From Streptomyces sp. Edi2 (lineage in GTDB: Bacteria > Actinomycetota > Actinomycetes > Streptomycetales > Streptomycetaceae), in the NCBI RefSeq assembly GCF_040253635.1, contig NZ_JBEJGX010000003.1, forward strand, positions 8,519,501 through 8,583,500: a DNA stretch of 64,000 bases, read 5' to 3'. How positions within the stretch are numbered: position 1 is the stretch's first letter; each line of letters starts with the position of its first letter. Under the pieces are notes generated by a model, which ran no database searches, was not told where the DNA came from, and saw nothing but the letters and a program-made list of their open reading frames with translations. Positions 25,570 to 34,090 of this stretch are shown here, in pieces. Both the position numbers and the translations under genes were made by a program.

Positions 25570-25711
25570 GGGGAGCCGGGGAGCAGGGGAAAGCGGGGGA
25601 GGCGCGCCGCCCGGCTCGCGGCAACTGCCGCCCCGCCCACGCGAATTGCCGCCCACCGCGCCGAGAACGCTCCCGCCATCCCTGCCCATGACGCGCATCA
25701 CAGCGGCGGAC

Positions 25712-25738
25712 TGTCACGGTTCGCTGCTGTGAAGTGTC
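25712..25738 (+). promoter_or_regulatory. ECF41-type autoregulatory promoter
   Basis: TGTCACG (25712-25718), 16 bases, then TGTC (25735-25738). It differs by one base in each element from the consensus TGTCACA-N16-CGTC found at 19291-19317. It argues for a start downstream of 25745. Confidence 0.65.
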
Positions 25739-25768
25739 TCGATGGGCAGCCGAAGAGGGGAGCCGCGC

Positions 25769-26707
25769 GTGAAACCCGGGTACCGACGCAGGGGCGTGGT
25801 GGGGGCAGGCCTGGCTGAGGACGCCTTCATCGAGCACCGTCCGCTGCTCTTCACCCTCGCCTACGAGATGCTGGGCAGCGCCACCGACGCCGAGGACGTG
25901 CTGCAGGAGAGCTACCTACGGTGGAGCGCGGTCGATCCGGCCCGGGTCGAGCATCCGCGCGCCTACCTGGTCCGGGTGGTGACCCGGCAGGCCCTCAACC
26001 ACCTGCGCGCGGTCAGGGCGCGGCGTGAGGAGTACATCGGATCGTGGCTGCCCGAGCCGATCCGTACCGCACCTGACGTGAGTGGCGACGCAATCCTGGC
26101 CGAGTCGGTGTCGATGGCCATGCTGCTAGTCCTCGAAACGCTGAACCCGACCGAGCGCGCGGTGTTCGTACTGCACGACGTGTTCGGGTACACCCACGGT
26201 GAGATCGCCGCCGCGATCGACAAGACCGAGGTCACCGTCCGGCAGATCGCCCACCGCGCTCGCCGGCACGTCCATGCGCGGCGGCGCCGCTTCGCGGCCG
26301 ACTCCGACGCCACCCGGAAGATCGTCCAGCGATTCCTGCACGCGGCGACGACCGGCGAAGTCCAGACGCTGATGGACCTGCTGGCGCCCGATGCCGTGCA
26401 GATCTCTGACGGCGGCGGAAAGGCCGTCGCCGCCCGCCGCCCGGTCACCGGTCGCGCCGACGTCGCCCGGCTCGTCCTCGGGGTGCTCCGCACCACCACC
26501 GCGGCGACCCGCATCGAGCACGCCACCTACAACGGCATGCCCGCGGCACGGTTCGTCACCGGCGGTGAACTCGACTGGCTGGTCGCGTTCGAGATCCACG
26601 ACGGCCGGATCACCGGCCTCTACGGCATCCGCAACCCGGACAAGCTGCACCGCGCCGAGACGGTGCTCCCACTCGACAGAGGAGGTCACCAGCCGTGGAA
26701 ACCATGA
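25769..26707 (+). CDS. ECF41-family RNA polymerase sigma factor with SnoaL-like C-terminal domain
   Basis: 312 residues from GTG 25769, chosen because GAGGGGAG lies eight bases upstream and because the promoter at 25712-25738 makes the earlier ATG 25742 unlikely. Sigma region 2 is at HRPLLFTLAYEMLGSATDAEDVLQ and region 4 at LNPTERAVFVLHDVFGYTHGEI. The extra C-terminal domain ends in RNPDKLHR, the NPDKL hallmark of ECF41. In this family that domain, not a separate anti-sigma protein, controls activity. It overlaps the SRPBCC gene, and likely targets are its own promoter and the decarboxylase gene at 18752-19225. Confidence 0.93.
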   Translation: MKPGYRRRGVVGAGLAEDAFIEHRPLLFTLAYEMLGSATDAEDVLQESYLRWSAVDPARVEHPRAYLVRVVTRQALNHLRAVRARREEYIGSWLPEPIRTAPDVSGDAILAESVSMAMLLVLETLNPTERAVFVLHDVFGYTHGEIAAAIDKTEVTVRQIAHRARRHVHARRRRFAADSDATRKIVQRFLHAATTGEVQTLMDLLAPDAVQISDGGGKAVAARRPVTGRADVARLVLGVLRTTTAATRIEHATYNGMPAARFVTGGELDWLVAFEIHDGRITGLYGIRNPDKLHRAETVLPLDRGGHQPWKP

Positions 26708-27273
26708 CGGTGGAACGTGTCATCGACGCCCCGATCGAGGACGTGTTCGCCTGGCTCACCACGACCACCCACTACACGCGCTCCCCCTTGATCCTGCGCT
26801 GCCGCCTGACCCGGCACGGCGAGTCCGCCCCCTACGGAGTCGGCGCAGTGCGCAGTCACCTCTGGCTGATCGGCTGGTTCCGGGAACGCATCACCCGGTA
26901 CGACCCGCCGTACGCCACCGAGTACGTCGTCGAGCGGAGTTGGCCGCCGTCCCGGCATGACCTCGGACGCATGACGTTCACCGAGATCGACAGCGGGACA
27001 CAGGTGTGCTGGACCACCCGCGCCGAGATCCCCCTTCCCTTGCTCGGCACCCTCCTCACCCGGCACCTCGCGAGGCCGGTCATCACCCGGACCTTCCGCA
27101 ACATCCTCGACACCGCCAATGCCGCGTTGACCCCACACCCCCGGGTGCAACCAAGCATGAGGGCCCCGCACGCGCCAACGGATGGGAGCGGGTCAACGGA
27201 TGGGAGCGGGCCAACGGACGGGGACGGGTCAACGGGCAGGAGCGGGCCAACGGGCGGGAACGAGCCCCGCTGA
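26695..27273 (+). CDS. SRPBCC-fold protein with repetitive tail
   Basis: 192 residues from GTG 26695, with GAGGAGGT upstream; ATG 26704 is an alternative. It overlaps the end of the ECF41 gene by 13 bases. VERVIDAPIEDVFAWLTTT is the first strand and helix of the START/SRPBCC (polyketide cyclase-like) fold, and the domain ends near residue 150. The last 30 residues are five copies of a hexapeptide (T-D/G-G-S/D-G-S/P type) encoded by an 18-bp tandem repeat, so the tail is recently expanded and probably disordered. The ligand is unknown. It is probably co-expressed with the sigma factor. Confidence 0.8.
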   Translation: METMTVERVIDAPIEDVFAWLTTTTHYTRSPLILRCRLTRHGESAPYGVGAVRSHLWLIGWFRERITRYDPPYATEYVVERSWPPSRHDLGRMTFTEIDSGTQVCWTTRAEIPLPLLGTLLTRHLARPVITRTFRNILDTANAALTPHPRVQPSMRAPHAPTDGSGSTDGSGPTDGDGSTGRSGPTGGNEPR

Positions 27274-27307
27274 CCGCCTCCGGCGAAACACTGCCCAGGA
27301 ATGCCCG

Positions 27308-27345
27308 CGCGCGAATATCAGAGTGCGAACCCCGATATTCGCGCG
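27308..27345. terminator. 12-bp inverted repeat, terminator or operator
   Basis: CGCGCGAATATC (27308-27319) pairs perfectly with 27334-27345 around 14 bases. It starts 35 bases beyond the SRPBCC stop. The AATATC/GATATT centre is unusually A/T-rich for a terminator. Confidence 0.5.
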
Positions 27346-27852
27346 GGGCCCCTGCTGCCCCCAGGCACACGATTTCTGTGGCTGGGCCGCAATTTCCTTT
27401 CCCTGGCGCGGGGGAGGGGCTTCTCGTGGTGCGGATTTCTCGGACCTGAGGCCAGGCCGCGCCAGATCCTTCACACAAGTGGCGCGGCGGCGGCGGTCTT
27501 TCGACGGTGAAATCAAGGACCTACTCGTGTATATCGGGCAACCAAGGTGTCGTGGTTGATGAACTCGCCTATGTAAAGGCGTAGTTGAAATTCTCCGGGA
27601 GGATGGGGGTCGTGAGGGGGGTAGTGTCAGGCCTTCGAAGTGTGGTGAAAAGCGGGTGTTCCCGCATTCCGGCCGGACCGGGCGGGGCGTCGCACATCAT
27701 TGGCCGGGGGGTCGGGGAGGCAATTGCTTTGTTACGGTAACCCTGCTCTCGGAAAGGCAGTTCGGTTCACCGGGCGAGCCTGTGGGAGAGGGCGGGTGCC
27801 TTTCGGGTGCCCGTTCCCTGCCCTTCCGTATCCCCCCATGGAGAAGATTTAG
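27346..27852 (+). promoter_or_regulatory. long leader of the CAP-domain gene
   Basis: About 500 bases without a gene. The segment 27530-27740 is less GC-rich, and GTTAC-G-GTAAC (27731-27741) is a perfect small palindrome 110 bases upstream of the start. I looked for a c-di-AMP riboswitch here and did not find the conserved blocks. Confidence 0.35.
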
Positions 27853-28494
27853 TTGCACGTGAAATTCTCTTCGTCGAAGCGTGAGTCGCGCGGTTCGCAC
27901 CGGCGCAGGGCCAGGATGATTCCGCTCGGTATCGTGGCCGCGACCGGCGTTCTCGCCGGATCGCTGGCGGTGTTCAACTCCCAGGACGACGCGAAGGCCA
28001 GCGAGGCCTTCCCGCCGGCCTCGCACCCCGGTGCCGCCACGGCGACGCCGGGCGCGCGGCCCTCCGCTCCCGCGGCCACGCCGACCGCCGCCAAGCGGGG
28101 CACCAGCAAGGTCGAACGCTACGAGGCGGAAATCAACCGGCTCGTCAACAACGCCCGGAAGCAGCACGGCTGCAAGCCCCTGCATCGCGACCCGCGTCTG
28201 GACAAGGCGGCCCGGCTGCACAGCCAGGACATGGCCGCCCACGGCTTCTACGGGCACACCGCCCCCAGCGGCAAGGGGCCCAAGGAACGAATGGAGGCAC
28301 AGGGCTACGACGACGCCTCCGGGGAGAACATCGACGCCTGGCCAACGACTCCCCAGGACGCGTTCGACGCCTGGATGCACAGCACCGGCCACCGGAACAT
28401 GCTCCTCGGCTGCAACTCCAAGGCCACCGGCATAGGTGTCGCCCTGGGCGGCAAGCTCCGGGCCTACTGGACCCAGGACTTCGGCTACAAGTAA
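27853..28494 (+). CDS. secreted CAP-domain (SCP/PR1-like) protein
   Basis: 213 residues from a TTG at 27853, selected because GGAGAAG ends six bases before it; GTG 27859 is the alternative. A basic N-terminus and one hydrophobic helix (PLGIVAATGVLAGSLAVF) export or anchor it. A Pro/Ala linker leads to the CAP domain, with INRLVNNARKQHGC, LHSQDMAAHGFYGH, GENIDAW and the HRNMLLGCNSKATGIGVA block carrying the conserved His/Glu cavity. Two Cys may form a disulphide. The extracellular role is unknown. Confidence 0.88.
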   Translation: MHVKFSSSKRESRGSHRRRARMIPLGIVAATGVLAGSLAVFNSQDDAKASEAFPPASHPGAATATPGARPSAPAATPTAAKRGTSKVERYEAEINRLVNNARKQHGCKPLHRDPRLDKAARLHSQDMAAHGFYGHTAPSGKGPKERMEAQGYDDASGENIDAWPTTPQDAFDAWMHSTGHRNMLLGCNSKATGIGVALGGKLRAYWTQDFGYK

Positions 28495-28509
28495 AACGCC
28501 GGCCCGTGG

Positions 28510-28559
28510 GGCGCCGCCCGTCCGATGACCGCACTGAGCGGCATCCGGTGGGCGGCGCC
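28510..28559. terminator. hairpin terminator of the CAP gene
   Basis: GGCGCCGCCC (28510-28519) pairs perfectly with 28550-28559, starting 15 bases beyond the stop. The following 230 bases contain no gene. Confidence 0.6.
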
Positions 28560-28809
28560 TTGAGCGCGCCGGGCGGCCGAGGTGTCGACCGAGATGCCGA
28601 CTGAGGTGCCGGCCCCGGTCCGGGCGTCCCGGCCCCGGTCCGCACGCCCCGAAGTGATCTTCCTGTACGCCGTCCGTCTCCGGCGCGCTCCGTCGGTCTC
28701 CGGCCCAGGGAGTGGGGCTCCGGTAGCTACCTCCCGCTCCCCTTTCCCTCCCCCTCCCCATCTTCCGGACCAACCAGTGTTTGCCCCGGACCGGCCGGTG
28801 CTTGCCGCT

Positions 28810-28829
28810 GCTAGCGGATGCGCGCTAGC
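28810..28829 (+). promoter_or_regulatory. palindromic operator candidate of the toxin-antitoxin pair
   Basis: GCTAGCG (28810-28816) and CGCTAGC (28823-28829) flank six bases, directly before the GGAGG and GTG start of the ribbon-helix-helix antitoxin. This is the expected place for autorepression. Confidence 0.6.
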
Positions 28830-28837
28830 TTGGAGGG

Positions 28838-29110
28838 GTGGCGAAGACACAGCTGAACGTCCGTGTGGATGAGGCCACCGCCGAAGCGGCGCGGGAGCGC
28901 GCCCTGCAGCGGGGAGTGAGCATGAACCGCTATATCGAGGAGCTCGTCCTCAAGGACGCCGGCGAGGTCGGCCAGACCTTCGTCGAGGCCGCCTCCGACT
29001 TCATGAAGCAGTACGAGCGCGTCTTCGCCGAGGAATTCGGCCTGGAACCGGGCGGCGCCGAGGGCGTCGCGACCGCCACCCACCACGAAGGAGTGCCGGG
29101 CACCACGTGA
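28838..29110 (+). CDS. ribbon-helix-helix antitoxin (Arc/HicB-like)
   Basis: 90 residues from GTG 28838, with GGAGG two bases upstream. KTQLNVRVDEATAEAARERA is an RHH strand plus first helix, and GVSMNRYIEELVLKDA is the second helix, so it should bind DNA as a dimer. The remainder (FVEAASDFMKQYERVFAEEF) is the likely toxin-binding tail. It overlaps the Doc-like toxin by ATGA-type coupling (29107-29110), and the palindrome upstream suggests autoregulation. Confidence 0.85.
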   Translation: MAKTQLNVRVDEATAEAARERALQRGVSMNRYIEELVLKDAGEVGQTFVEAASDFMKQYERVFAEEFGLEPGGAEGVATATHHEGVPGTT

Positions 29111-29478
29111 CGCTGCGCATCGACCTCGCCTGGCTTCTTCTCATCGCCGAACAGCACACCCCCGGAGACCCCCAGGTCACCGACTGGGGTGCCCTGGTGG
29201 CCGCCGTCAGCCGCCATGAAGCCGAGATATTCGGTGTGCCCGTCTACACCGAACCCCAGGACCGTGCCGCCTCCCTCCTTCAACTCCTGCTCCAAGTACC
29301 GGCGCTGGAGCGCTCGAATGCCATGTTCGCGACCGCCGTCGCCTATGGGTATCTCGTCGCCAGCGGACTGAAGATCACCATCTCTCCCGAGCAGGTCCGC
29401 GACCTCGCCCGCCTCGTCAAGGAGGGCACGGCCGACGTCCGCACCATCGCAGACGAACTGCGCACCTGGACGGTGTGA
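29107..29478 (+). CDS. Doc/Fic-like toxin component lacking the Fic motif
   Basis: 123 residues from GTG 29107. LAWLLLIAEQHTPGDPQVTD, then WGALVAAVSRHEAEIFGVPV and VPALERSNAMFATAVAYGYL, follow the helical frame of Doc toxins. At the place where Doc has H-x-F-x-D/G-x-N-K-R, this protein has LERSNAMFA, so the ATP-binding and catalytic His, Asn and Arg are absent. It is encoded with an RHH antitoxin, as in many Streptomyces pairs called fic-family toxin component. It probably works by another mechanism or is inactive. Confidence 0.75.
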   Translation: MTLRIDLAWLLLIAEQHTPGDPQVTDWGALVAAVSRHEAEIFGVPVYTEPQDRAASLLQLLLQVPALERSNAMFATAVAYGYLVASGLKITISPEQVRDLARLVKEGTADVRTIADELRTWTV

Positions 29479-29529
29479 GCGACGGATTCCTGCGCCCTGC
29501 CGGCGGGCGGCCGGGGTACCCGCCCAGCC

Positions 29530-29715
29530 GAGCGCGGCCGTGGGGGCCGCTCAGCCGACCGCGGCCATGGGACCCGCTCCGCCAACTGCCCGCAGCGGGA
29601 GCGTCAGCCGGACGTCTGCCGCCGGGCGCGTCAGCCGACCGTCCGACGCCGAGACCGTCAGCCGGCCGCCCGCCTGAGCCAGCCGTCCGCGTAAGCCGCC
29701 GTCCGCGTTAAGCCG
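29530..29715. repeat. degenerate CGTCAGCCG-type repeats
   Basis: The gap between the toxin gene and the methyltransferase gene contains many imperfect copies of CAGCCGACCG/GTCAGCCGG and AAGCCGCCGTCCGCG. The open frames over it are compositional only. Confidence 0.45.
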
Positions 29716-29734
29716 CCGTCCGCCCCGGGGGTCG

Positions 29735-30442
29735 TCAGTCGCCCGGCCGCCGCGCAGTGCCCAGCACCGCCGGCGACGTGGGCAGCGTAGGCCCGCGCTC
29801 CGGCACCTTCAGCCGGCGCACCCGCAGCACCTCGAAACCGGCCTTCCGGATCTCGCCCAGTGGATCCCGGCCGGTGTGACAGCCGCCCATCAGCAGTGGC
29901 CAGACCGTCCGGTCCAGCGACCACTGCACGGCCGCCAGCCCGCGCCCCGCGGCCCGCCCGTGCTCGAAGAACCGCAGCTCACCGCCCGGACGCAGCACCC
30001 GCCGCAGCTCCGCCAAGGCCCGCTGCACCTCGCGGACGGAACACAGCACCAACGAGGCCACCGCCGTATCGAATGCCTCGCTCTTGACCGGCAGCGCCTC
30101 CGCCACTCCGGGCACCAGATCCACCGGCACCTCCGCACGCGCCGCCGCCGACCTGGCCACTTCCCGCAGTGTGGCCTCCGGTTCGATCGCCACCACTTCC
30201 GAGACGGTGCCCGGATAGTGCGCAAAGTTCAGCCCGCTCCCCGCGCCGACCTCGATGACCCGGCCGGTGGCGCCCGTCAGCAACTCCTTCCGGAGCGTGG
30301 CCACCCCCGCCCGCGCGTCCGCGGCAGGACCGCAGCAGCTCGCGTAGAAGCGGGCGAACACCGGGTGATGGACGCTGCCTTGCGGAACCCGGGGAGCCCG
30401 GGAAACTCGTGGAACTTGCGGAATTCTCCTGCGCTGCCCCAT
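29735..30442 (-). CDS. class I SAM-dependent methyltransferase
   Basis: 235 residues. Motif I is VIEVGAGSGLNFAHYP, then VVAIEPEATLREVA (post-I), DTAVASLVLCSV (motif II) and LRRVLRPGGELRFFEHGRA (motif III). The C-terminal GGCHTGRDPLGEIRKAGFEV resembles the METTL7/phospholipid-type branch. It lies 168 bases downstream of bioD on the same strand, so a link to biotin (BioC) was considered, but the C-terminal signature argues otherwise. The N-terminal 25 residues are low-complexity, so the real start may be later. Confidence 0.8.
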   Translation of the reverse strand: MGQRRRIPQVPRVSRAPRVPQGSVHHPVFARFYASCCGPAADARAGVATLRKELLTGATGRVIEVGAGSGLNFAHYPGTVSEVVAIEPEATLREVARSAAARAEVPVDLVPGVAEALPVKSEAFDTAVASLVLCSVREVQRALAELRRVLRPGGELRFFEHGRAAGRGLAAVQWSLDRTVWPLLMGGCHTGRDPLGEIRKAGFEVLRVRRLKVPERGPTLPTSPAVLGTARRPGD

Positions 30443-30610
30443 GACGGACCCTTTCGCCGACGATGCCCGCTCCCGCAGTCAGTCTCCCCACTGCGCGGAT
30501 CGGAAGCCGCAAGGAGCGGCCTCGGTCGGAGTCCGGAAATTTGTACGGGCCGGCCCCGGAGCGGAGGGCGCCCCGGGAGTGACGAATTCCCCTCCGGAGG
30601 CCCGCCGCCC

Positions 30611-31312
30611 TCACGAGGGAATACGGAACGTACCCGATCCGCCGAGCACCGGCGCCAGCCAGTCCGGGGCCGCGGCGCGGAAGTCCCGCGGCGAGAGTCC
30701 GCCGGAGCCCTCCGGGATCAGGCCGAGGAGCGGTGCGCCCGCGGCGTCGGGGAGGTCCGCCAGATTGCAGCGGGATGCCAGGTCGGGCTCGGCCGGCCAG
30801 CTGCCGACGACGACGCCCGGGGAGTCGAGCCCGTACGAGCGGAGCGCCAGCGCGGTCAGCGCGGTGGCATTGAGGGTGCCCAGGCCCGCCTGGGCGACGA
30901 CCAGCACGGGGGCGTCCACCAGCCGCGCGGCGTCGGCGAGCGTATGCCCGTCGGCGTCGAAGCGGACGAGCAGCCCGCCCGCGCCCTCGACCAGGACCAG
31001 GTCGTGCGAGGCGTCCAGTTTGGCGGCGGCCTCGGCGATGTCCTGGGGGAGCACCGGCGGCAGACCGGCCCGCAGCGCGGCCGTCGAGGGCGCCAACGGG
31101 TCGGGGAAGCGGGCGAGTTCGGCGGTGGTGACCGGACCGGCCAGCCGCTCGACCTCCGCCGCATCGCCGCTCTCGTGCGCCGTGACACCGGTCTGGGCCG
31201 GCTTGAGTACGGCCACCGAACGTCCCCGGGCGAGCGCCGCCGCGGCGATCGCGGCCGTGGTCACGGTTTTGCCGATCTCCGTGCCCGTGCCCGTCACGAA
31301 CAGCACCGACAT
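30611..31312 (-). CDS. bioD: ATP-dependent dethiobiotin synthetase
   Basis: 233 residues from ATG 31312, with GGAGG upstream; longer starts add noise. FVTGTGTEIGKT at 6-16 is the family P-loop. LKPAQTG is the diaminopelargonate/CO2 site, and LVLVEGAGGLLVRFD is the Mg2+-binding block. The enzyme closes the ureido ring to make dethiobiotin from DAPA, CO2 and ATP, the third step of the pathway. It is 119 bases downstream of bioA in the bioB-bioA-bioD transcription unit. Confidence 0.95.
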   Translation of the reverse strand: MSVLFVTGTGTEIGKTVTTAAIAAAALARGRSVAVLKPAQTGVTAHESGDAAEVERLAGPVTTAELARFPDPLAPSTAALRAGLPPVLPQDIAEAAAKLDASHDLVLVEGAGGLLVRFDADGHTLADAARLVDAPVLVVAQAGLGTLNATALTALALRSYGLDSPGVVVGSWPAEPDLASRCNLADLPDAAGAPLLGLIPEGSGGLSPRDFRAAAPDWLAPVLGGSGTFRIPS

Positions 31313-31431
31313 GGTCTGCCTCCGACTCTGCGCGGCGACCCCGCGCGGGGATGGTGCGAATGGTTCCTGGTGGCCGGCTGGTGTGTGACCGGCTGACCGC
31401 TCCGGCCGGCCACCGCAGCCGGTGCGTACCG

Positions 31432-32736
31432 TCAGCCCTCGCGAGCCGCCGCGCACACCGCCGCACAGATGCGGGCCACATCCTCGTCACCGGTGATGTA
31501 CGGCGGCATGGTGTAGATCAGATCCCGGAACGGGCGCAGCCATACGCCCTCCCGGACCGCCGCCCGGGTCGTGGCCGCCATGTCCACCTCGTGGTCGAGC
31601 TGGACGACACCGATCGCGCCGAGTACGCGTACCTCGCGCACCCCGGCGATGCCCGCGGCCGGTGCCAGACCGTCCCGCAGCCCGGTCTCGATCCGCTTGA
31701 CCTCCTGCTCCCAGTCCTGGGACAGCAGCAGTCCGATCGAGGCGTCGGCGACGGCGGCGGCGAGCGGATTGCCCATGAAGGTGGGGCCGTGCGCCAGCAC
31801 CGGCAGCGCGCCGCGGGAGATGCCGTCGGCGACGGCCGTGGTGCACAGCGTCGCCGCCAGGGTCAGATAACCGCCGGTCAGCGCCTTGCCGAGACACATC
31901 ACATCGGGTGCGACCCCCGCGTGGTCGGCGGCGAAGAGCGCGCCCGTACGGCCGAAGCCGGTGGCGATCTCGTCGAAGACCAGCAGCACGCCGTGCTCGT
32001 CGCAGGCCTCGCGCAGCACCCGCAGATACCCGGGGGAGTGGAACGACATTCCGCCCGCCCCCTGCACCACGGGCTCCACGATCACCGCCGCCAGCTCCTC
32101 GGCGTGCCGGCCGATCAGCTCCCGCAGATGTGCCGCATACGCCTCGTCGGGCGCGGCATCGAAGCCGGCCGGCGGCGCGTCCGCGAAGATCTGCCGCGGC
32201 AGCACCCCCTGCCACAGCTCATGCATACCGCCGTCCGGATCGCAGACCGACATCGGCTGCCAGGTGTCGCCGTGATAGCCGCCCCGCCAGGTCAGCAGCC
32301 GCTGTTTACGCGGCTTGCCGAGCGAGCGCCAGTACTGCAGGCACATCTTGACGGCGACCTCGACCGACACCGAGCCGGAGTCGGCGAGAAAGACGTGCTG
32401 CAGTGGCTCCGGAGTGATGTCGACCAGCCGCTTCGCCAGCCGCACGGCGGGCTCATGGGTGAGCCCGCCGAACATCACATGGCTCATCCGCTCCAGCTGG
32501 CCCCGCGCGGCGTCGTTGAGCACCGGGTGGTTGTAGCCGTGCACCGCCGACCACCAGGAGGACATCCCGTCCACCAACTCGTCCCGGCCCTCGACCGGTT
32601 CGGCCAGCCGGAGCCGGACGCCGGATGCCGACTCGACCAGCAGCGGTGCGGCCTTGCCGGGCATCGGCCCGTAGGGATGCCACACATGCTGCCGGTCGAG
32701 CGCGAGCAGTGCGCCGGGGGTGAGTGGCTCAGGCAT
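31432..32736 (-). CDS. bioA: adenosylmethionine-8-amino-7-oxononanoate aminotransferase
   Basis: 434 residues from ATG 32736. [12 protein letters not shown], then [16 protein letters not shown] and [20 protein letters not shown], are BioA-specific substrate blocks. [14 protein letters not shown] holds the PLP-binding Asp, and [12 protein letters not shown] holds the Schiff-base Lys. Uses SAM as amino donor to make DAPA from KAPA. The start overlaps the end of bioB by eight bases, so translation is coupled. Confidence 0.96.
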   Translation of the reverse strand: MPEPLTPGALLALDRQHVWHPYGPMPGKAAPLLVESASGVRLRLAEPVEGRDELVDGMSSWWSAVHGYNHPVLNDAARGQLERMSHVMFGGLTHEPAVRLAKRLVDITPEPLQHVFLADSGSVSVEVAVKMCLQYWRSLGKPRKQRLLTWRGGYHGDTWQPMSVCDPDGGMHELWQGVLPRQIFADAPPAGFDAAPDEAYAAHLRELIGRHAEELAAVIVEPVVQGAGGMSFHSPGYLRVLREACDEHGVLLVFDEIATGFGRTGALFAADHAGVAPDVMCLGKALTGGYLTLAATLCTTAVADGISRGALPVLAHGPTFMGNPLAAAVADASIGLLLSQDWEQEVKRIETGLRDGLAPAAGIAGVREVRVLGAIGVVQLDHEVDMAATTRAAVREGVWLRPFRDLIYTMPPYITGDEDVARICAAVCAAAREG

Positions 32737-33934
32737 TGGGCGGAAGGTCGGTACCGGCGCCGCGGCGGCGCACCGAGACCAGGTCGCGCCGGGCCTCGTC
32801 GGACGGTGCCGGGACGGTGGCGGCCGGGGCTGCGGCGTCCTCGGTGGCCACCGAGGCACCGGTGTCGTCGGCGGTGTCCTCGGCGGTGGCCCCGGCGGTG
32901 GCCCCGGTGGGCGCTGCGCCGCCGCACGGCCTGCGGTGCTCGGGCAGCGTCGTGGTGTCGGAGCCCTCCACCTCGAACCCGGCGTCCTCGATCATCGCGA
33001 GGTCGTCCTTGCCGGCCTGCCCCTCGCTGGTCAGGTAGTCGCCCAGGAAGATGGAGTTGACCAGGTGCAGGGCCAGCGGCTGCATGCTGCGCAGATGCAC
33101 CTCACGGCCGCCGGCCAGCCGTACCTCGATGTCGGGGCAGACGAACCGCACCATCGCCAGGATGCGCAGCGCCCGCTGCGGGGTGAGGTTCCATTCCTTG
33201 GCGAGCGGGGTGCCCTCGAAGGGGATCAGGAAGTTCACCGGGACGGAGTCCGGGTCCAGCTCGCGCAGCGCGAAGACCACATCGACGAGGTCGGCGTCGC
33301 TCTCGCCCATACCGGCGATCAGCCCCGAACAGGCGGACATGCCGGCCGCTTGGGCCTGCTGAACGGTGGACACCCGGTCCGAGAAGTCGTGGGTGGTGCA
33401 GATGTCGCCGTACGTGGCTTCCGAGGTGTTGAGGTTGTGGTTGTACGCATCGGCGCCCGCTTCGCGCAGCCGCCCCGCCTGGCCGTCGGAGAGCAGGCCG
33501 AGGCAGGCGCACACCTCCACGCCCTCGTTCTGCTCCTTGATGGCGGAGATCGTCTCCGAGACGCGGTCCACGTCCTTGTCCGTCGGGCCGCGGCCACTGG
33601 CCACCAGACAGACCCGCTTGGCGCCACCGGCCACCCCGGCCGCTGCCGCCTTGGAGGCGTCGTCCGGCTTGAGCCAGGTGTACTTGAGGATCTCCGCCTT
33701 CGACCCCAGCCGCTGCGAACAGTACGAGCAGTCCTCGGGGCACAGACCCGACTTGAGGTTGACGAGATAGTTGAGTTTGACCCGCCGCCCGAACCACTGG
33801 CGGCGCACCTTTCCGGCCGCGGCCACGACATCGAGCAGTTCGTCATCGGTGGTGGCCAATACGGCCATCGCCTCTTCGCGGGTCGGCAATTCGCGCCGCA
33901 GTCCCTTGTCCACCAGTGTGTTCAGCAGGTCCAT
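32729..33934 (-). CDS. bioB: biotin synthase
   Basis: 401 residues. CPEDCSYC (Cys65, 69, 72) binds the radical-SAM [4Fe-4S] cluster. [14 protein letters not shown] and [12 protein letters not shown] are the BioB blocks that hold SAM and the auxiliary [2Fe-2S] cluster. It inserts sulphur into dethiobiotin. The catalytic domain ends near residue 335. The last 65 residues are an Ala/Thr/Asp-rich tail not needed in the family. It heads the leftward bioBAD unit and is divergent from bioF across 156 bases. Confidence 0.97.
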   Translation of the reverse strand: MDLLNTLVDKGLRRELPTREEAMAVLATTDDELLDVVAAAGKVRRQWFGRRVKLNYLVNLKSGLCPEDCSYCSQRLGSKAEILKYTWLKPDDASKAAAAGVAGGAKRVCLVASGRGPTDKDVDRVSETISAIKEQNEGVEVCACLGLLSDGQAGRLREAGADAYNHNLNTSEATYGDICTTHDFSDRVSTVQQAQAAGMSACSGLIAGMGESDADLVDVVFALRELDPDSVPVNFLIPFEGTPLAKEWNLTPQRALRILAMVRFVCPDIEVRLAGGREVHLRSMQPLALHLVNSIFLGDYLTSEGQAGKDDLAMIEDAGFEVEGSDTTTLPEHRRPCGGAAPTGATAGATAEDTADDTGASVATEDAAAPAATVPAPSDEARRDLVSVRRRGAGTDLPPNA

Positions 33935-34000
33935 GGGCTTGATCCTGGCCTACGTCACCGCCCCCGGCCAAGGAGGATTCCCACAAGGAGCTGCGATCGA

Positions 34001-34020
34001 GGTGTGTGTATCGCCACACC
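34001..34020. promoter_or_regulatory. palindrome between bioB and bioF
   Basis: GGTGTG (34001-34006), eight bases, CACACC (34015-34020), located between the divergent biotin genes. It is a candidate operator for a biotin regulator. It does not match the BioR sequence I know, and the regulator gene is not in this window. Confidence 0.4.
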
Positions 34021-34090
34021 GTGGGCCTGCGGAACGACCGCTAACGTCTATCGACAGCCCACAATCGAGGCCGAGAGACGAAGGACGCCG

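Noticed and set aside
27530..27852. Possible c-di-AMP riboswitch before the CAP-domain gene
   Set aside because: None of the conserved blocks seen at 61516-61665 could be found in order.
29530..29715. Possible CRISPR-like array of CAGCCG units
   Set aside because: Unit length and spacing are irregular and there is no unique spacer; it is low-complexity sequence.
32720..34090. Open frame upstream of bioF running antisense to bioB
   Set aside because: Composition artefact; the bioB catalytic motifs on the minus strand decide the coding strand.
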